A program made the translations under genes and the position numbers. The notes under the pieces were generated by a model that was given only the letters and a program-made list of their open reading frames with translations, was not told the origin of the DNA and did no database searches. Source: an uncultured Clostridia bacterium (GTDB taxonomy: Bacteria; Bacillota; Clostridia; Oscillospirales; Acutalibacteraceae). Taken from it: 16,719 bases of DNA. Shown here in pieces: positions 5,716 to 12,958 of this stretch. Within the stretch, counting starts at the first letter, position 1. Each line of letters starts with the position of its first letter. Where the stretch lies: contig CANQIG010000015.1 in NCBI GenBank assembly GCA_947623765.1, positions 1 through 16,719 on the forward strand, written 5' to 3'.

Positions 5716-6772
5716 GCGCGTCGCCGCGCTCGTGGAGCGCCTTTGCGCCGGGGAACGCCTCTCGGAGCCGGAATACGCGGCGCTGATCGAGGGCCGGGAC
5801 GAAGAGGCCGCTGCGCGGCTTCGGGAAAAAGCCGTCGCGGTGCGAAAAGCCGTCTACGGGAACGCCGTTTACGTGCGCGGGCTGATCGAGATCAGCAACA
5901 TCTGCAAAAACGACTGCCTCTACTGCGGCATCCGGCGCTCGAACGCGAACGCCGACCGCTACCGCTTGACGCGGGAGGACATCCTGCTCTGCGCCGAGGA
6001 GGGGTATGGCCTTGGATTTCGGACGTTCGTCCTGCAGGGCGGCGAGGACGGGTACTACACCGACGAAGTGCTCTGCGGCATCGTCCGGGCGCTCAAGCGC
6101 CGGTTCCCGGACTGCGCCGTGACGCTCTCGATGGGCGAGCGTAGCTTCGAGAGCTACAAGGCGCTGTGTGAGGCCGGGGCGGACCGGTATCTTCTCCGCC
6201 ACGAGACGGCGGACAAGGCGCACTACGAGACACTGCACCCGAAGGAGATGTCCTTCGACAACCGTATGCGGTGCCTGCGCGATCTCAGGGCGCTCGGGTA
6301 CCAGGTGGGCTGCGGGTTCATGGTGGGTTCCCCGGGCCAGACGCCGCAGACGCTCGCGAAGGACCTCGCGTTCATCGCGGACTTCCAGCCGGATATGTGC
6401 GGCATCGGGCCGTTCATCCCGCACAAAGACACGGTGTTCCGGGACAGGCCCGCCGGGACCGTCGAGCTGACGTGCTTTCTGCTCTCGGTCATCCGGCTGC
6501 TCTGCCCGACGGTGCTCCTCCCCTCGACGACGGCGCTCGGGACGATCGACCCGCTCGGCCGCGAGATGGGCATCGAGAGCGGCGCGAACGTCGTCATGCC
6601 GAACCTCTCGCCGGTCTCCGTGCGGAAGAAATATATGCTCTACGACAACAAGATCTGCACCGGCGAGGAATCCGCCGAGTGCAAAAACTGCCTTGCCATG
6701 CGTATGGCCTCCATCGGATACGAGGTCGTCACCGACCGGGGCGACCGGAAACAGATCACGGACGCCGGATGA
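5708..6772 (+). CDS. hydE: [FeFe] hydrogenase H-cluster radical SAM maturase HydE
   Basis: Radical SAM enzyme that, with HydG and HydF, builds the di-iron subcluster of [FeFe] hydrogenase; HydE acts on the HydG-derived Fe(CO)2(CN)-cysteine species on the way to the bridging azadithiolate. It is 354 aa with a TIM-barrel core. The radical SAM motif C-x3-C-x2-C is at Cys66, Cys70 and Cys73. The accessory cluster site C-x7-C-x2-C, present in Thermotoga HydE but absent from many homologues, is retained at Cys317, Cys325 and Cys328. LQGGEDGYY and GFMVGSPGQT fit the SAM- and substrate-binding loops. The start ATG (5708) lies inside the end of the TM1266-type gene, implying coupled translation. Confidence 0.96.
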   Translation: MTERVAALVERLCAGERLSEPEYAALIEGRDEEAAARLREKAVAVRKAVYGNAVYVRGLIEISNICKNDCLYCGIRRSNANADRYRLTREDILLCAEEGYGLGFRTFVLQGGEDGYYTDEVLCGIVRALKRRFPDCAVTLSMGERSFESYKALCEAGADRYLLRHETADKAHYETLHPKEMSFDNRMRCLRDLRALGYQVGCGFMVGSPGQTPQTLAKDLAFIADFQPDMCGIGPFIPHKDTVFRDRPAGTVELTCFLLSVIRLLCPTVLLPSTTALGTIDPLGREMGIESGANVVMPNLSPVSVRKKYMLYDNKICTGEESAECKNCLAMRMASIGYEVVTDRGDRKQITDAG

Positions 6773-6816
6773 CGGCGGTCTCAAAAGGAATATTATTTTC
6801 GGAAGGAAGATTTCAA

Positions 6817-8268
6817 ATGGCATTCAAGTATGACCCGAAGTCCCTCATCGCGGACGAATTCATCAACGACGAAGAGATCAAGGCGACGCTCGCCTACGCC
6901 GAGGCGCACAAGAACGACCTCGAGCTCGTCGACCAGATCCTCGAGAAGGCGCGCCCGCAGAAGACCGCGACCGGCTGCGTCTGCGCCGGGCTGACGCACC
7001 GCGAGGCCTCCGTGCTGCTCGCGTGTGAGGACCCGGAGAAGATCAAGAAGATGTACGAGATCGCCGAGGAGATCAAGCTCGCGTTCTACGGGAACCGCAT
7101 CGTGATCTTCGCGCCGCTGTACCTCTCGAACTACTGCGTGAACGGCTGCGTATACTGTCCGTATCACCACATCAACAAGCACATCCCGCGCAAGAAGCTG
7201 ACGCAGGAGGAGGTCAAGGCCGAGGTCATCGCGCTGCAGGACATGGGCCACAAGCGCCTCGCGATCGAGGCCGGCGAGGACCCGGTCAACAACCCGATCG
7301 AGTATATCCTCGACTGCATCAAGACAATCTACTCCGTCCACCACAAGAACGGCGACATCCGCCGCGTGAACGTCAACATCGCCGCGACGACCGTCGAGAA
7401 TTACCGCAAGCTCAAGGAGGCCGGGATCGGCACGTACATCCTCTTCCAGGAGACGTACCACAAGGAGAGCTATCTCCAGCTCCACCCGACCGGCCCGAAG
7501 CACGACTACAACTACCACACCGAGGCGATGGACCGCGCGATGGAGGGCGGCATCGACGACGTGGGGCTCGGCGTGCTCTTCGGCCTCGAACTCTATAAGT
7601 ACGAGTTCGCCGGGCTCATCATGCACGCGGAGCACCTCGAGGCCGTCCACGGCGTCGGCCCGCACACGATCTCCGTCCCGCGCCTGAAAAGAGCCGACGA
7701 CATCGACCCCGACCAGTTCGACAACGGCATCGACGACGACACCTTCGCGAAGATCACGGCTTGCATCCGCCTCGCCGTGCCGTATACCGGCATCATCATC
7801 TCCACCCGCGAGACCGAGGCCGTCCGCGCGCGGCTCCTGAACTGCGGCGTCTCGCAGGTCTCCGGCGGCTCGCGCACGTCCGTCGGCGGCTACGCCGAGG
7901 AGGAGCGCCCGCACGACACCGAGCAGTTCGACGTCTCCGACCAGCGCTCGCTCGACGAGGTCGTCCGCTGGCTGATGGAGAACGGCCATATCCCGTCGTT
8001 CTGCACCGCCTGCTACCGCGAGGGACGCACCGGCGACCGCTTCATGAGCCTCTGCAAGAGCGGCCAGATCCTCAACTGCTGCCACCCGAACGCCCTCATG
8101 ACGCTCTGCGAGTATCTCGTCGACTACGCCTCCCCCGAGACGAAGCAGGTCGGCTTCGAGATGATCGAGAAGGAGCTCCAGCGCATCCCGAACGACAAGG
8201 TCCGCCGTATCGCCGCCGAGAACCTCGAACACATCAAGAACGATAACCGCCGCGACTTCCGGTTTTAA
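6817..8268 (+). CDS. hydG: [FeFe] hydrogenase H-cluster radical SAM maturase HydG
   Basis: Radical SAM tyrosine lyase that cleaves tyrosine to p-cresol and dehydroglycine, supplying the CO and CN- ligands of the H-cluster as an Fe-cysteine synthon. It is 483 aa. The SAM cluster motif C-x3-C-x2-C is at Cys107, Cys111 and Cys114. The C-terminal auxiliary cluster motif C-x2-C-x22-C, specific to HydG versus ThiH, is at Cys396, Cys399 and Cys422. I choose ATG at 6817, with GGAAGGA about 9 nt upstream and good agreement with family N-termini. An in-frame ATG at 6769 overlaps the hydE stop and would add 16 residues, but has no comparable ribosome binding site. A palindrome-rich repeat follows before hydF. 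Confidence 0.97.
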   Translation: MAFKYDPKSLIADEFINDEEIKATLAYAEAHKNDLELVDQILEKARPQKTATGCVCAGLTHREASVLLACEDPEKIKKMYEIAEEIKLAFYGNRIVIFAPLYLSNYCVNGCVYCPYHHINKHIPRKKLTQEEVKAEVIALQDMGHKRLAIEAGEDPVNNPIEYILDCIKTIYSVHHKNGDIRRVNVNIAATTVENYRKLKEAGIGTYILFQETYHKESYLQLHPTGPKHDYNYHTEAMDRAMEGGIDDVGLGVLFGLELYKYEFAGLIMHAEHLEAVHGVGPHTISVPRLKRADDIDPDQFDNGIDDDTFAKITACIRLAVPYTGIIISTRETEAVRARLLNCGVSQVSGGSRTSVGGYAEEERPHDTEQFDVSDQRSLDEVVRWLMENGHIPSFCTACYREGRTGDRFMSLCKSGQILNCCHPNALMTLCEYLVDYASPETKQVGFEMIEKELQRIPNDKVRRIAAENLEHIKNDNRRDFRF

Positions 8269-8276
8269 GGGCTTTT

Positions 8277-8636
8277 GAGGGGGCTCTGCCCCCTCGACCC
8301 CTTGAAGGTCGCGCTTTTCTGAAGAAAAGCGCCCAAAAGACTTTATCCGGGCTCGGCCGGGGGCGAGAGGAAGTCTGGGGCGCGGCGCTCCACCGAAGGC
8401 TTTGCCTCCGGCGCGCGGGCAAAGCCGCGTTCGTCTGCCGTGCGTCGGCTCGCGGAGAACAGGAGAAATCTGCTTTCCCGCACCGCACATAAGGCGCGCG
8501 GAGCCGGGCGACCCAACTGAACCACACTTACAAACGCGGCGCAAAACTCCCCGGTTTTACCGACGAAGTTCGCGGAGCGAACGACCGGCGCGACGTAAAA
8601 GTTCTTTTGGCCGACTTTTCTTTCAAGAAAAGTCGG
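8277..8636 (+). repeat. Composite palindrome-rich element, short copy (between hydG and hydF)
   Basis: This fills the 384-bp gap inside the hyd operon; I see no gene in it. The left core (8277-8334) has a GAGGGGGC/GCCCCCTC hairpin (8277-8295), then a 9-bp hairpin with arm GCGCTTTTC (8311-8332). The right core (about 8533-8636) has a GTTCGC/GCGAAC hairpin (8568-8582) and ends in a 12-bp stem with arm CCGACTTTTCTT (8611-8636). Both cores recur in the same order and orientation at 12959-13702, while the interior (about 8365-8532) differs. None of the hairpins has a U-tract, so they are not ordinary terminators. The element probably belongs to a dispersed genomic repeat family; whether it is a mobile (MITE-like) element or an RNA is unknown. 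Confidence 0.75.
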
Positions 8637-8652
8637 AGAAAGGGAATAAAAA

Positions 8653-9861
8653 ATGGCGAACTTAAATGAGACGGTATCGGCGGAACGCGTGCACATCGGA
8701 TTTTTCGGGATGCGCAACGCGGGAAAGTCGAGCCTTGTGAACGCCGTGACCGGGCAGGAGCTGGCGGTCGTGTCCGAGGTGAAGGGCACGACGACCGACC
8801 CGGTGAAAAAGGCGATGGAACTGCTGCCGCTCGGGCCGGTCGTCGTCATCGACACGCCGGGCCTCGACGACGAGGGCGCGCTCGGGGAAAAGCGCGTGCA
8901 GAAGGCGCGGCAGATCCTCGCGCAGACGGACATCGCCGTGCTCGTTGTGGACGGCGCGGCGGGGCTTTCCGGTGAGGACCGGGACCTGATCGGCCTCTTG
9001 AAGGAGCGGAACCTGCCCTACATCGTCGCGATGAACAAGAGCGACCTGCTCGCGGAGCGGACCCCCGCCGACGGGCATACGCTCTTTGTCAGCGCGAAGA
9101 CCGGCGAGGGCGTGAACGAACTCAAGGAAAAGCTCGGCGCGTTCGCGAAAAGCGCCGGGAGCGAGAAGCGCATCGTCGCGGATCTGCTCGCGCCGGGCGA
9201 CCTCGCCGTGCTGGTGATCCCGGTGGACGAGGCCGCGCCGAAGGGAAGGCTGATCCTGCCCCAGCAGCAGACCATGCGGGAGATCCTCGACTTCCACGGC
9301 AGCTTCATCACCTGCCAGCACACCGAGCTGAAAGAGACGCTGCGGATGCTCGCCGTGAAACCGAAGATCGTCATCACGGACTCGCAGGCGTTCGGGAAGG
9401 TCGCGGCGGACACGCCCGCGGACGTGCTGCTCACCTCGTTCTCGATCCTCTTCGCGCGGTACAAGGGCGACCTGCCGACACTCGTCGAGGGCGCGGCGGC
9501 GCTCGCTGCGCTTCGGGACGGCGACCGCGTGCTCATCTCCGAGGGCTGCACGCACCACCGCCAGTGCAGCGACATCGGCACGGTGAAGCTCCCGGGATGG
9601 ATCGAGAAGTTCTCCGGCGCGAAGCCCGAATACGTCTTCACCTCCGGCGGGGAGTTTCCGGAGAACCTCTCCGGCGTGAAGCTCGTCGTCCACTGCGGCG
9701 GCTGTATGCTGAACGAAAAAGAGATGCAGCACCGCATCCGCACGGCGGTCAGCGCCGGCGTGCCGATCGTCAACTACGGCATCGCCATCGCGCAGATGCA
9801 CGGGATCCTCGCGCGGAGCCTCGAGCCGTTCCCGGCGATCCGCAGTCTGTTGGACGCGTAA
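8653..9861 (+). CDS. hydF: [FeFe] hydrogenase maturation GTPase HydF
   Basis: Scaffold GTPase on which the di-iron subcluster is assembled and from which it is delivered to apo-HydA. It is 402 aa: a Ras-like GTPase domain with P-loop GMRNAGKS (19-26), DTPG (67-70) and NKSD (128-131); a dimerisation region; and a C-terminal [4Fe-4S] domain. The cluster motif C-x-H-x46-C-x2-C is complete at Cys299, His301, Cys348 and Cys351. The start is ATG at 8653, with GGAGAAAGGG just upstream. That ribosome binding site abuts the right end of the palindrome element, so hydF translation is independent of hydG even if the mRNA is shared. No clear promoter was found in the gap. No hydA gene is in the window. 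Confidence 0.97.
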   Translation: MANLNETVSAERVHIGFFGMRNAGKSSLVNAVTGQELAVVSEVKGTTTDPVKKAMELLPLGPVVVIDTPGLDDEGALGEKRVQKARQILAQTDIAVLVVDGAAGLSGEDRDLIGLLKERNLPYIVAMNKSDLLAERTPADGHTLFVSAKTGEGVNELKEKLGAFAKSAGSEKRIVADLLAPGDLAVLVIPVDEAAPKGRLILPQQQTMREILDFHGSFITCQHTELKETLRMLAVKPKIVITDSQAFGKVAADTPADVLLTSFSILFARYKGDLPTLVEGAAALAALRDGDRVLISEGCTHHRQCSDIGTVKLPGWIEKFSGAKPEYVFTSGGEFPENLSGVKLVVHCGGCMLNEKEMQHRIRTAVSAGVPIVNYGIAIAQMHGILARSLEPFPAIRSLLDA

Positions 9862-9876
9862 GGGCAACAGCTCGGC

Positions 9877-10032
9877 GTTCTTCGCGGAAACCGGAGAAGG
9901 GCAAGCCAAAAGCCTAGCGTTTCGCCGAACCCTGTGGGTTTCCCGTAGAACTCGCGGGAAACGGAGGTTTTTGCGGCGTTTTTCGGGGAAATCGGAGAAA
10001 AACCCGGAGATCTTCGCGGAAATTCAAGAAAA
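9877..10032 (+). repeat. Imperfect 24-nt repeats upstream of the M20 peptidase promoter
   Basis: Three imperfect copies sharing a TTCGCGGAAA-like core followed by a GGAGAA-like tail lie at 9877-9900, 9978-10001 and 10009-10032. A weaker fourth overlaps the hairpin near 9949-9970, and a related motif lies in the leader at 10174-10198. The core is close to palindromic. The last clear copy ends 14 bp before the -35 box, a position suited to an operator or activator site. The rest of the 9862-10046 gap shows no gene. Confidence 0.45.
9938..9962 (+). other. Hairpin downstream of hydF (weak terminator candidate)
   Basis: The arms GTTTCCCG and CGGGAAAC surround a 9-nt loop. The nearest T-run (five T) starts only about 6 nt after the stem, so termination activity is doubtful. 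Confidence 0.3.
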
Positions 10033-10046
10033 TCGCGGCGAAACGC

Positions 10047-10075
10047 TTGACAGCGCCCGCTTTTTGCTTTATAAT
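10047..10075 (+). promoter_or_regulatory. Perfect-consensus sigma-A promoter for the M20/C39 peptidase unit
   Basis: TTGACA (10047-10052), a spacer of exactly 17 bp and TATAAT (10070-10075). Transcription would begin near 10082, giving a leader of about 130 nt before the peptidase start codon. Confidence 0.92.
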
Positions 10076-10081
10076 ATTATC

Positions 10082-10212
10082 TCAGTCAGGAAAAAAAGGG
10101 GCGGCCCTGCCGTCCCTTTGGAAAATCACCCGCGCTGAGGGAGCATTCCTCCCCGCGTGCGGTGGTTTTCGTCGTTCTTCGTGAAAAAATCGGGGGAAAG
10201 GGGGACCTTGCC
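10082..10212 (+). promoter_or_regulatory. Structured 5' leader of the M20 peptidase transcript
   Basis: Two hairpins can be drawn. One, near 10093-10120, pairs AAAGGG-type and CCCTTT-type arms through GCGGC/GCCGT. The second (about 10127-10165) pairs CACC-CGCGC with GCGTG-C-GGTG and carries an inner GGGAG/CTCCC stem (10138-10152). No U-tract or known riboswitch motif was recognised. The ribosome binding site GGGGG lies 8 nt before the ATG at 10213. A role in regulation is possible but unproven. Confidence 0.4.
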
Positions 10213-11331
10213 ATGTTGAACGAACAGCGCCTCGTCGATCTGTTCTGCCGCCTCGTGCGCATCGACAGTCCGTCGTTTGGCGAGCGGGAAATGTGCGATT
10301 TCGTCAAGGCGTATCTTGAAGCCATCGGCCTTTCCGCCGTGGAAGACGGCGCCGCGAAGGCGCTTCCCGGCACGGCGGGGAACCTTCTTGTGAAGATCCC
10401 CGGCACGCTCGCGCTGCCGCCGCTGCTCCTCTGCGCCCATATGGACACCGTGGAGCCCGCGCGGGGAAAGCGCGCCGTGCTGCACCCGGACCGCCGGATC
10501 ACCTCGGCGGGGGACACGGTCCTCGGCGCGGACGACCTTGCCGGGCTCGCCGCGATCCTCGAAGCGGCGGCCTCGATGCTCGAAGACGGCGCGCCGCACC
10601 GTCCGCTGGAGCTGCTGATCACCGCGGCGGAGGAGCCCTACTGCGCCGGGGCGGGCGCGTTCGATTTCGGCACGCTCGAATCGAAGGAAGCCTTCGTGTT
10701 CGACCTCGACGGGGACGTGGGCCTTGCGGCGAACCGCGCCCCGACGATCCTCTCGTTTACCGCGGAGATCCAGGGCCGCGCGGCCCACGCCGGGTTTTCG
10801 CCGGAGAGCGGCGTCCACGCGGTGCGCATCGCGTCGGAGGTCATCGCGAAGATGCGCCTCGGGCGCAGTGAAGACGAACAGACCACCGTGAACGTCGGGA
10901 CCATTTCCGGCGGCACGGCGAACAACATCGTCCCGGAACGTTGTGTCTTTACGGGGGAGATCCGCAGCTTTTCCGACGAGGCGGCGGAAGCGGAACTCGA
11001 AAAGATCCGGGATCTTCTGGCGCGCACGGCTTCCCGCATGGGCGGCGGCGCCATACTCCACAGCAAGAAGCACGTGAAAGCGTACTGTACTCGGCCGGAC
11101 AGCCCGGCGGTACAGCATTTCTTCCGCGCCGCTGCCGACGCCGGGCTTACTCCCCGGCTCACCTCGACCTTTGGCGGCAGCGACATGAATCATCTGGCGC
11201 AGCACGGCATCTCCGGGCTGGTGGTCGCGAACGCGATGCGGAACGTGCATTCCGTCTCCGAGAACACCAGTGTCGACGAGCTGATGGCCGCGGCGCGCCT
11301 TGCGCTTTCCCTCATGCTGCTTAAGGAGTGA
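10213..11331 (+). CDS. M20 family metallopeptidase, peptidase T-like
   Basis: Cytoplasmic two-zinc aminopeptidase of the M20 family, closest in motifs to the peptidase T-like YqjE group, which release residues from short peptides. It is 372 aa. Metal and catalytic residues are visible: His76 and Asp78 in LCAHMDTV, Asp107 or Asp108 in GADDLAG, Glu140-Glu141 in ITAAEEP, Asp166 in FDLDGD, and His346 in MRNVHS. The dimerisation domain holds GRAAHAG (188-194). The start ATG (10213) has a GGGGG ribosome binding site 8 nt upstream; the frame extends further upstream to 10162 without one. It overlaps no gene, but its stop lies 5 bp before the start of the C39-like gene. Substrate specificity cannot be read from the sequence. 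Confidence 0.9.
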   Translation: MLNEQRLVDLFCRLVRIDSPSFGEREMCDFVKAYLEAIGLSAVEDGAAKALPGTAGNLLVKIPGTLALPPLLLCAHMDTVEPARGKRAVLHPDRRITSAGDTVLGADDLAGLAAILEAAASMLEDGAPHRPLELLITAAEEPYCAGAGAFDFGTLESKEAFVFDLDGDVGLAANRAPTILSFTAEIQGRAAHAGFSPESGVHAVRIASEVIAKMRLGRSEDEQTTVNVGTISGGTANNIVPERCVFTGEIRSFSDEAAEAELEKIRDLLARTASRMGGGAILHSKKHVKAYCTRPDSPAVQHFFRAAADAGLTPRLTSTFGGSDMNHLAQHGISGLVVANAMRNVHSVSENTSVDELMAAARLALSLMLLKE

Positions 11332-11336
11332 TCCCA

Positions 11337-11969
11337 TTGCTGAATCCACTGCACTATCAGATGTCCGAATACGACTGCGGGCCGACCTGCCTCCTCAACG
11401 CCGTCAGCTTCCTGTTCGACCGCGAGGAGCTCCCGCCGGACCTGCTCCGGAACATCTTCCTGTATACGCTCGACCTGCCCAGCCCGGATGGCATCCCCGG
11501 GAAGGGCGGCACCTCCCACGCTTCGATGCGCTTCCTCTCCCGCTGGTTCACCGATTTCGGCAAGGCGGGTCGCCTGCCGATCTCCTCGAAATACATCGAG
11601 GGCGACGACGTGTTCATCGGCGAGGGAAGCCAGATCAATGAGGCGCTGCAAAACGGCGGCATCGCCGTGGTGCGGCTCTGGTTCGACGTGGCGCACTACG
11701 TGCTGCTGACCGGCGTGCGCGAGAACGGCGACCTCGAGATGTTCGACCCCTACTACTGCAGTGAGCCCTTCGACTTCGCGCCGGAGATCGAGATCGTCCT
11801 CGACCGGCCGACGGAGTACAACCGCGTCGTCCCGCCGAGCTGCTTCAACCGCGAGGAGGACGCGATCTACGCGCTCGGCAAGCCCGAGGAGCGCATGGCC
11901 ATGCTGATCTTCCGCGGCGTCGCGGGGGAGACGGCGGACCCCGAATCCCTCAGCGCCGCCGGCGCGTGA
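11337..11969 (+). CDS. C39-like papain-fold cysteine peptidase (stand-alone)
   Basis: A 210-aa protein with the C39 peptidase layout: an oxyanion Gln8 five residues before the catalytic Cys14 (Q-x4-D-C-G), His120 in the hydrophobic strand AHYVLLTGV, and Asp137 in MFDPYY. C39 domains cleave double-glycine leader peptides when fused to ABC exporters; here no transporter, transmembrane segment or signal peptide is present, so the role is open. I choose TTG at 11337, because AAGGAG (11323-11328) ends 8 nt upstream; the GTG at 11328 would lie within that ribosome binding site. It follows the M20 peptidase stop by 5 bp, clearly an operon. It could also be described as a guanylyl cyclase-like (papain-fold) protein. 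Confidence 0.75.
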   Translation: MLNPLHYQMSEYDCGPTCLLNAVSFLFDREELPPDLLRNIFLYTLDLPSPDGIPGKGGTSHASMRFLSRWFTDFGKAGRLPISSKYIEGDDVFIGEGSQINEALQNGGIAVVRLWFDVAHYVLLTGVRENGDLEMFDPYYCSEPFDFAPEIEIVLDRPTEYNRVVPPSCFNREEDAIYALGKPEERMAMLIFRGVAGETADPESLSAAGA

Positions 11970-11989
11970 CGGACGGAAAAACACGCAGG

Positions 11990-12017
11990 AAAAAAGCCCC
12001 CGGCCGGGGGCTTTTTT
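11990..12017. terminator. Bidirectional intrinsic terminator
   Basis: A perfect 12-bp palindromic stem (AAAAAAGCCCCC with its complement) surrounds GGCC and gives a T6 tract in both directions. It lies 20 bp after the C39-like gene and just after the AraC/GyrI gene on the other strand, so it serves both convergent units. Confidence 0.93.
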
Positions 12018-12021
12018 GCGT

Positions 12022-12870
12022 TCAGACCTTCGGTTTCACCGGGACCCAGATCTCGCACCGGTAGTCCGGCGAATCCATGTCGCCGGGCAGGTAGTTCTCC
12101 ACCGTGATCGGCGCGTCCGGGAGCCAGTCGGGGTTCCCGGGAAGCCATTCGGCGAAGATCGCGGTGTTCACGGTCTGGAGCGCGCCGGGCAGCGGGCCCG
12201 TCGCGGTGAAGACCGCCCAGGTGTGCGCCGCGACTTCGAGCACCGCCTGCCCTTCGGGGACCGCCCCGCCGATGTACGGCCGCGCGACCCAGTAGGCGAA
12301 GTCCTCCGTGCCGTTGTCGTCGACGCAGACCGCGACCGTGCCGAGCGGCGCGAGCGCCGGGTCGGTCTTTGCGGCGGCCTGCAGCTCGTCGTACCACGCC
12401 GGGATGTCCCGGTATCCGGTCTCGCCCGGGAAGCGGCGCGAAACGCCGACGACCTTGAATGCGTCCATGTTTTCGATGCGTACGTCCATTTTTGTGCCTC
12501 CCTGCACCTGTTCTGTGATGTTCAGCGGGAGGAACGGCTTCGGCACGCGCCGTGCGCGCCGGACCTCGGCCGGAGACGCGCCGAACTGCCGCCGGAACGC
12601 CTTCGTGAAGCTCTCCGGGCTGTCGTAGCCCGCGTCGAGCGCGACGTCCAGCACGCGGACGTCGGTGCGCACGAGCTCGAGCGCCGCGAGGTACAGCCTT
12701 CGCCCGCGGATGTACTCGCCGACGCTGTACCCCGAGATCGCCGCGAATTCCCGCGAGAAGTAAAACGGCGAAAGGTACACCGCCCGCGCCGCGTCCGACG
12801 CGGTGACGTCCTCCCCCAAATGCGCCTCGATGAAGTCCACCGCGCGCCGCACCATTTCCAGCCGGTCCAT
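12022..12870 (-). CDS. AraC family regulator with C-terminal GyrI-like ligand-binding domain
   Basis: A 282-aa regulator. Residues 5-105 form a double helix-turn-helix AraC domain; the first HTH is DVTASDAARAVYLSPFYFSR, and the second contains ALDAGYDSPESFTKAFRR. Residues 128-282 match the GyrI-like/effector-binding fold (MDVRIENMDAFKVVGVSRRF at its start, AIFAEWLPGN and YRCEIWVPV near the end), which binds small lipophilic molecules in Rob- and BmrR-like regulators. I choose ATG at 12870, preceded by GGGAGGA at about 8 nt; the frame is open to 12927, but there is no better start. It is read divergently from the glycoside hydrolase across the palindrome element. Whether it controls that gene is unknown. 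Confidence 0.9.
   Translation of the reverse strand: MDRLEMVRRAVDFIEAHLGEDVTASDAARAVYLSPFYFSREFAAISGYSVGEYIRGRRLYLAALELVRTDVRVLDVALDAGYDSPESFTKAFRRQFGASPAEVRRARRVPKPFLPLNITEQVQGGTKMDVRIENMDAFKVVGVSRRFPGETGYRDIPAWYDELQAAAKTDPALAPLGTVAVCVDDNGTEDFAYWVARPYIGGAVPEGQAVLEVAAHTWAVFTATGPLPGALQTVNTAIFAEWLPGNPDWLPDAPITVENYLPGDMDSPDYRCEIWVPVKPKV
12487..12502 (-). promoter_or_regulatory. Internal ribosome binding site and ATG at the GyrI domain boundary
   Basis: On the minus strand GGGAGG (12502-12497) is followed by 7 nt and an in-frame ATG (12489-12487), exactly where the GyrI-like domain begins. It could yield a separate 155-aa ligand-binding protein from the same mRNA. Confidence 0.5.
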
Positions 12871-12917
12871 CCGTCCGTCCTCCCTTTCGTGTTCTCCGGA
12901 AGAATTCTTCTGCGAAC

Positions 12918-12946
12918 AGTATACCACGCTTTCGCCTCCCTGTCCT
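12918..12946 (-). promoter_or_regulatory. Promoter of the AraC/GyrI regulator
   Basis: On the minus strand AGGACA (12946-12941), a 17-bp spacer and TATACT (12923-12918) with a TGn extension (TGGTATACT). It lies about 50 bp before the start codon and ends 12 bp from the left edge of the palindrome element. Confidence 0.7.
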
Positions 12947-12958
12947 GTCCTTTTTTGC

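Noticed and set aside
8311..8332. Hairpin after hydG as a rho-independent terminator
   Set aside because: The stem is strong but has no downstream T-tract, and an identical hairpin recurs in the other element copy in a different context.
6793..8544. 583-codon minus-strand frame opposite hydG
   Set aside because: Antisense shadow of hydG, with no motif and no ribosome binding site. The same holds for long frames opposite phoH, hydF and the M20 peptidase.
11328..11336. GTG start for the C39-like gene
   Set aside because: The GTG shares its first base with the AAGGAG ribosome binding site, which is correctly spaced only for the TTG at 11337.
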